Part shown: positions 60,839 to 64,000 of the stretch, in pieces
Numbering within the stretch: position 1 is the stretch's first letter
How the letters are laid out: each line of letters starts with the position of its first letter
Assembly (NCBI RefSeq): GCF_003182355.1
Contig: NZ_QGTW01000004.1
Coordinates: forward strand, 1 to 64,000
Source of the DNA: Cytobacillus oceanisediminis
GTDB lineage: Bacteria > Bacillota > Bacilli > Bacillales > Cytobacillaceae
DNA length: 64,000 bases
Direction: 5' to 3'
Position numbers and translations under genes: made by a program
The notes under the pieces: generated by a model
What the model saw: the letters and a program-made list of their open reading frames with translations, nothing else
The model's database searches: none
Told to the model about the DNA's origin: nothing

Positions 60839-61768
60839 TTATAAAGCCAGATGGCTCTTTAATTCATCCTGTACTCTTTTCTGTTCCTCATCCGGAACAA
60901 TTAAATACCAGATGTCGTTTATCGTTTGGCCGCTGCCTTCTATTGTAAGTTGGTCAATATTTTCTCCGGCTTCTTTATAATGTTTTTGGATATCAACCAT
61001 TTCGTTAAAGGCCATATTCGTTTTGATATTTTTTCCTAGGGCTTCAAAAATGTCATCAAATCTCGTTAAAGAAGAGAAGCTTGCCCCTTTATTAATAACC
61101 CCTTGAATGATCTGGCGCTGTCTAAGCTGCCGGCCAAAATCGCCTCTTGGGTCCTCATATCTCATTCTTGTATATTTTAAAGCCTCTTCGCCATCCAAGG
61201 TGATTTGCTGCTTTGGAAAATGGACACCGTCAGAAGTGAAATCCAAATCATTATTCACTGTAATCCCGCCGACTGCATCTACAATGTCCTTAAAGCCTTC
61301 CATATTAATCTGCATATAGTAATCAACTGGAATATCGAGGAAATTCTCGACGGTAGCCATGGACATTTCTACTCCGCCAAAAGCATAGGCGTGGTTAATT
61401 TTGTCGTCGATGCCTTTTCCGATAATTTGTGTTCGTGTATCCCGTGGAATGCTCAGCATTTTTACTGAATTCATTTCAGGATTGACTGTTAAGACTATCA
61501 TTGTATCTGAGCGGCCTTTGTCACCTTCCCGCTCATCTACTCCAAGCAGAAGAACAGAAAAGGGGTCTCGTTTTTCCAAAGTAACCTGCTCCGGTCTTTT
61601 TTCGGATTTTTCGCGTTTGATTGGCTGGTGCATGGTTTCCACTGCATCCGTTAGAGATTTGTAAACGGTATAACCGTAAATTCCAGCTGCTGCAATAGTA
61701 AAGAGTATAATAATGCCTGTAACTCTAAGCCATATCCTTTTTTTCTTGCCTTTTATTTCGGCTCTCAT
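60839..61768 (-). CDS. LytR-CpsA-Psr (LCP) family wall-polymer ligase
   Basis: A 309-residue membrane-anchored enzyme with one helix (about 12-32) and an outside LCP domain (about 70-290). Key features are LLLGVDEREGDKGRSDTMIVLTVNP, SIPRDTR, and KYTRMRYEDPRGDFGRQLRQRQII, which contain the Asp and Arg residues that bind polyprenyl-pyrophosphate. LCP proteins attach teichoic acids or other glycopolymers to peptidoglycan. In this window such polymers would be the anchors for SLH proteins, a functional link by inference. GGAGGTAAAG precedes ATG. Confidence 0.9.
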   Translation of the reverse strand: MRAEIKGKKKRIWLRVTGIIILFTIAAAGIYGYTVYKSLTDAVETMHQPIKREKSEKRPEQVTLEKRDPFSVLLLGVDEREGDKGRSDTMIVLTVNPEMNSVKMLSIPRDTRTQIIGKGIDDKINHAYAFGGVEMSMATVENFLDIPVDYYMQINMEGFKDIVDAVGGITVNNDLDFTSDGVHFPKQQITLDGEEALKYTRMRYEDPRGDFGRQLRQRQIIQGVINKGASFSSLTRFDDIFEALGKNIKTNMAFNEMVDIQKHYKEAGENIDQLTIEGSGQTINDIWYLIVPDEEQKRVQDELKSHLAL

Positions 61769-61865
61769 TTCTTTACCTCCGATGGATTAATAAACCTAAC
61801 TAATAGATTATCAAATTTGATAAGAAATGAATAGATGGGAAAATGTGAAAATATGTAATTAACAC

Positions 61866-61902
61866 AAATAAAAAACAGGCCCATGCCTGTTTTATTTTTG
61901 AA
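61866..61902. terminator. Terminator-like hairpin
   Basis: AAACAGGC and GCCTGTTT arms with CCAT loop and T-rich tails on both sides; on the minus strand it ends the 33-residue ORF. Confidence 0.7.
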
Positions 61903-61946
61903 AGTATTTCAGAGAATGAGTGTGGGGTAACATGAAGGAGGAATAT

Positions 61947-62048
61947 TTAAGAAGTACGTTTGTTTTTTGATCGATAGCTAACAAGCTCTAAAATAAATAG
62001 TTTATCTTTTTTGGTAAGCATTCTCCAGCTTCCGGCTTTAATTTTCAT
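61947..62048 (-). CDS. 33-residue basic peptide
   Basis: A very short ORF with a very good ribosome site (AAAGGAGTGTTTTCA then ATG). The product is basic (about 11 Lys/Arg of 33) with a short amphipathic middle (KDKLFILELVS). A terminator follows. No family recognised. The start signals make it more than chance, but expression is unproven. Confidence 0.5.
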   Translation of the reverse strand: MKIKAGSWRMLTKKDKLFILELVSYRSKNKRTS

Positions 62049-62202
62049 TGAAAACACTCCTTTATTAGATATTTATCTATTTACAAAACTTGTATTTCTA
62101 TTAATTACTATGTGTATACCGCCATTTTTTGTAAATGAAACAACAAAAATTTCTACAATATTTGACTTCATTTCTCGGGAAATTTCGAGCAAAATAAAAA
62201 CA

Positions 62203-62235
62203 TCCAATCCCAGCAGTCAGGATTGGATGCTATTT
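62203..62235 (-). terminator. Terminator of the SLH nucleotidase gene
   Basis: CATCCAATCC and GGATTGGATG arms; the minus strand continues with TTTTTATTTTG. Confidence 0.85.
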
Positions 62236-62241
62236 AGTATT

Positions 62242-64000
62242 TTACTGTTCAATGGAATCTAAAAACACGGATATAACTTTTGCAGCTTCCTGGCGTGTAG
62301 CATGGCCTTTCGGCTGGAAGAGATCCTTGCCATAGCCTTCTACATATCCGAGCTCATAAGCGGCAGCAATTGCTTCCTGAGCTTCTTCAGTCAGTTTAGT
62401 GATATCTGTAAATGGAGCTTTTGCCTTTGGTTCATAAGCAGCTTCTGTCTGCAGCTCATATGCGCGTTCAAGCATAATTGTCATTTCTGCACGTGTAATA
62501 GGATGCTTAGGGTTAAATATTGTATCACTTACACCCTTTACTAAACCAAATTCATAGGCAGCAGCAATTTCCTGTTTTGTTTCTTCAGGAAGGTTAGCGA
62601 TATCCGTAAAAGGAGCATCTTTTGTTGCTTTTAAATCCAAAGCTCTTACCAATAGAGAGGCAAATTGAGAGCGTGTTAATTCTGCTTTAGGAGCAAAAGT
62701 TGTTTCAGATGTACCTTTTACTAGGTTTTTATAGTACAAATCTGCAATGTATTGACGAGACCATGAGTATGCCGGTACGTCCTTAAATGGAAGATATGTG
62801 GCGATACGGCCTTCCTTTTTAGCATCGATCGGGCTATTTGCTTTAATATATTCAATTAATACTTCATCAAGGGCACCATATTCATTTACAAGCGGCCCTT
62901 TTTCAAACATAGTGTAACCATCTCCGCCAACGGCCATAAAGTCATTTGTAGCCACAACATAAACCTTTTCAAGATCAACTGGATTACCAGCAATCTGGAG
63001 GTTTTTAACTCTTTTCCCTTTCTCAGCATTTAGGTCAATTTCAAATGTCATGCCAGATACGTGAGGGAAGGCTCCTTTAACATTAGGAAAGTCGCCTGTA
63101 CCATGTTCAAGTGCAGCCTTAATTTCAGCACCTGTAAATTTCTTTGTCACAAGGAAGTTGCCGAATGGCAGAACATCAATGACATTCTTTTTCGTAATGT
63201 CACCTGCTTCAATAGACGCACGAATTCCCCCGCCATTCGTGATGGCAGCATCAGCGTTTGAAGCCTCAAGCATGGCATCTGTTAAAAGGTTGCCAAGATT
63301 TGTTTCACCGGCACGAACGTGTTCGCGAACACCATCTAATAATGTTTTCGTTGTACCGATTTTTTCGGATAGGATCTTGTCCTGGGCTTCGCTTACTTCG
63401 TCAATTAATGCCTTCACATCGGCATCTTCTTGTGTGCCGGAAGCATCCTCTTTTGTAATCAAACGCGCTTCTTTATTGACGAGCATGCTGCCATCAAATG
63501 TTAATTCAACTACACCCAGATTTTTTGTATGCTCACCGGCACTGACAATAAGTGTGCTTTCGCCAGCTTTCTGGCCTTCAACAAGTACAGAGTGGCTGTG
63601 TCCATCAACGATTAAGTCAATTCCTGGTGCACCTTCTGCTACACGGATGGAAGTGTCTGTGCTTGATTCGTCAATTCCAAGGTGTGTTAAAGCTACAACC
63701 ATATCCACTTTTTCAGTTTCTTTCAATATTTTAACCATAGCCTTGGCTTCTTCAACAGGATCAGTGAATTCTAAACCTTCAACATTTTTTGGATTGGTTT
63801 TGTAATGCGTTTCAGGAGTAGAAAGTCCGAAGATACCAATTTTGATTCCATCTACTTCTTCAACCTTATATGGCTGTAAGAGCAGGGAGTCATCATTTTT
63901 ATTCCGTACATTGGCACTTAAAACAGGAAAGTCCATCATTTTTTGTAATGCCAATAACTGCTGATAACCGTAGTTGAAATCGTGGTTGCCAGCTGCCATG
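62242..64000 (-). CDS. S-layer-anchored 5'-nucleotidase/2',3'-cyclic phosphodiesterase (N-terminus outside window)
   Basis: At least 585 residues, cut at the right window edge. The visible start AGNHDFNYG is the second metal motif of the calcineurin-like metallophosphatase domain, followed by DGHSH. The 5'-nucleotidase C-terminal domain (about 215-385 of the visible part) has TNGGGIRASIEAGDI and FMAVGGDGYTMF. Three SLH repeats end the protein. It should release phosphate and nucleosides from nucleotides at the wall, complementing the secreted nuclease at 16222. Related to UshA/YfkN-type enzymes. Confidence 0.88.
   Translation of the reverse strand, partial: MAAGNHDFNYGYQQLLALQKMMDFPVLSANVRNKNDDSLLLQPYKVEEVDGIKIGIFGLSTPETHYKTNPKNVEGLEFTDPVEEAKAMVKILKETEKVDMVVALTHLGIDESSTDTSIRVAEGAPGIDLIVDGHSHSVLVEGQKAGESTLIVSAGEHTKNLGVVELTFDGSMLVNKEARLITKEDASGTQEDADVKALIDEVSEAQDKILSEKIGTTKTLLDGVREHVRAGETNLGNLLTDAMLEASNADAAITNGGGIRASIEAGDITKKNVIDVLPFGNFLVTKKFTGAEIKAALEHGTGDFPNVKGAFPHVSGMTFEIDLNAEKGKRVKNLQIAGNPVDLEKVYVVATNDFMAVGGDGYTMFEKGPLVNEYGALDEVLIEYIKANSPIDAKKEGRIATYLPFKDVPAYSWSRQYIADLYYKNLVKGTSETTFAPKAELTRSQFASLLVRALDLKATKDAPFTDIANLPEETKQEIAAAYEFGLVKGVSDTIFNPKHPITRAEMTIMLERAYELQTEAAYEPKAKAPFTDITKLTEEAQEAIAAAYELGYVEGYGKDLFQPKGHATRQEAAKVISVFLDSIEQ

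Overview
The window looks like chromosomal DNA of a low-GC, endospore-former-type Bacillaceae (Cytobacillus/Mesobacillus-like). Supporting signs are AGGAGG-type ribosome sites, many TTG/GTG starts, U-tailed intrinsic terminators, Bacillus-type surface proteins with SLH repeats, a PbpC-type PBP and ECF/SigL-type promoters. The genus is an inference. No rRNA, tRNA, CRISPR, intact insertion sequence or prophage was seen.

Layout. 0-8.7 kb: secreted glycerophosphodiester phosphodiesterase, an acidic lipoprotein, then a sigma-54-type promoter driving a zinc alcohol dehydrogenase and an aldehyde dehydrogenase, a block of degenerate intergenic repeats, an unknown protein, a 31-residue membrane peptide with a sodium/solute symporter, a gene remnant and a DMT exporter. 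8.7-28 kb: a surface and secretome region. It holds an M6 metalloprotease, a transglycosylase-SH3-SLH protein, a LysM-3D protein, a 1499-residue double-nuclease fusion, a stalk-domain protein, an SLH metallo-beta-lactamase with its DUF3006 partner and an SLH M14 carboxypeptidase. Three cyclic-di-GMP-I riboswitches sit among these, each in front of a very small gene. 28-30 kb: VanZ-like protein facing a CGCGG-type putative RiPP precursor and an unknown partner, the module being bounded by two identical 24-nt palindromes. 30-36 kb: ascorbate-type PTS with a PRD regulator, and PBP3.

36-45.4 kb: a secreted PIG-L deacetylase diverges from a five-gene operon (ROK regulator, Fe3+/polyamine-type ABC transporter, argininosuccinate-lyase-like enzyme); two ROK-type palindromes lie between them. 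45.5-48.7 kb: LysR regulator divergent from formimidoylglutamase and GltS. 48.9-56.4 kb: eight-gene TRAP-transporter catabolic operon (DctPQM, GlcD-like oxidase, tartrate/D-malate-type dehydrogenase, SDR, ALDH) with a strong hairpin after dctP. 56.5-64 kb: NTF2-like membrane protein, S8 protease behind an ECF-type promoter, LCP-family ligase, a 33-residue ORF and an SLH 5'-nucleotidase cut by the window end.

Together the genes describe a cell that digests polymers outside (protein, DNA, nucleotides, phosphodiesters), anchors several enzymes to the wall through SLH repeats, and imports organic acids and amino-acid-like compounds. A 31-bp element occurs nine times between genes, always 3' of a hairpin in its own orientation where a hairpin can be seen. 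The least explained parts are this element, the riboswitch-small ORF pairs, the CGCGG/VanZ module and the PIG-L/ROK/ABC/lyase locus.
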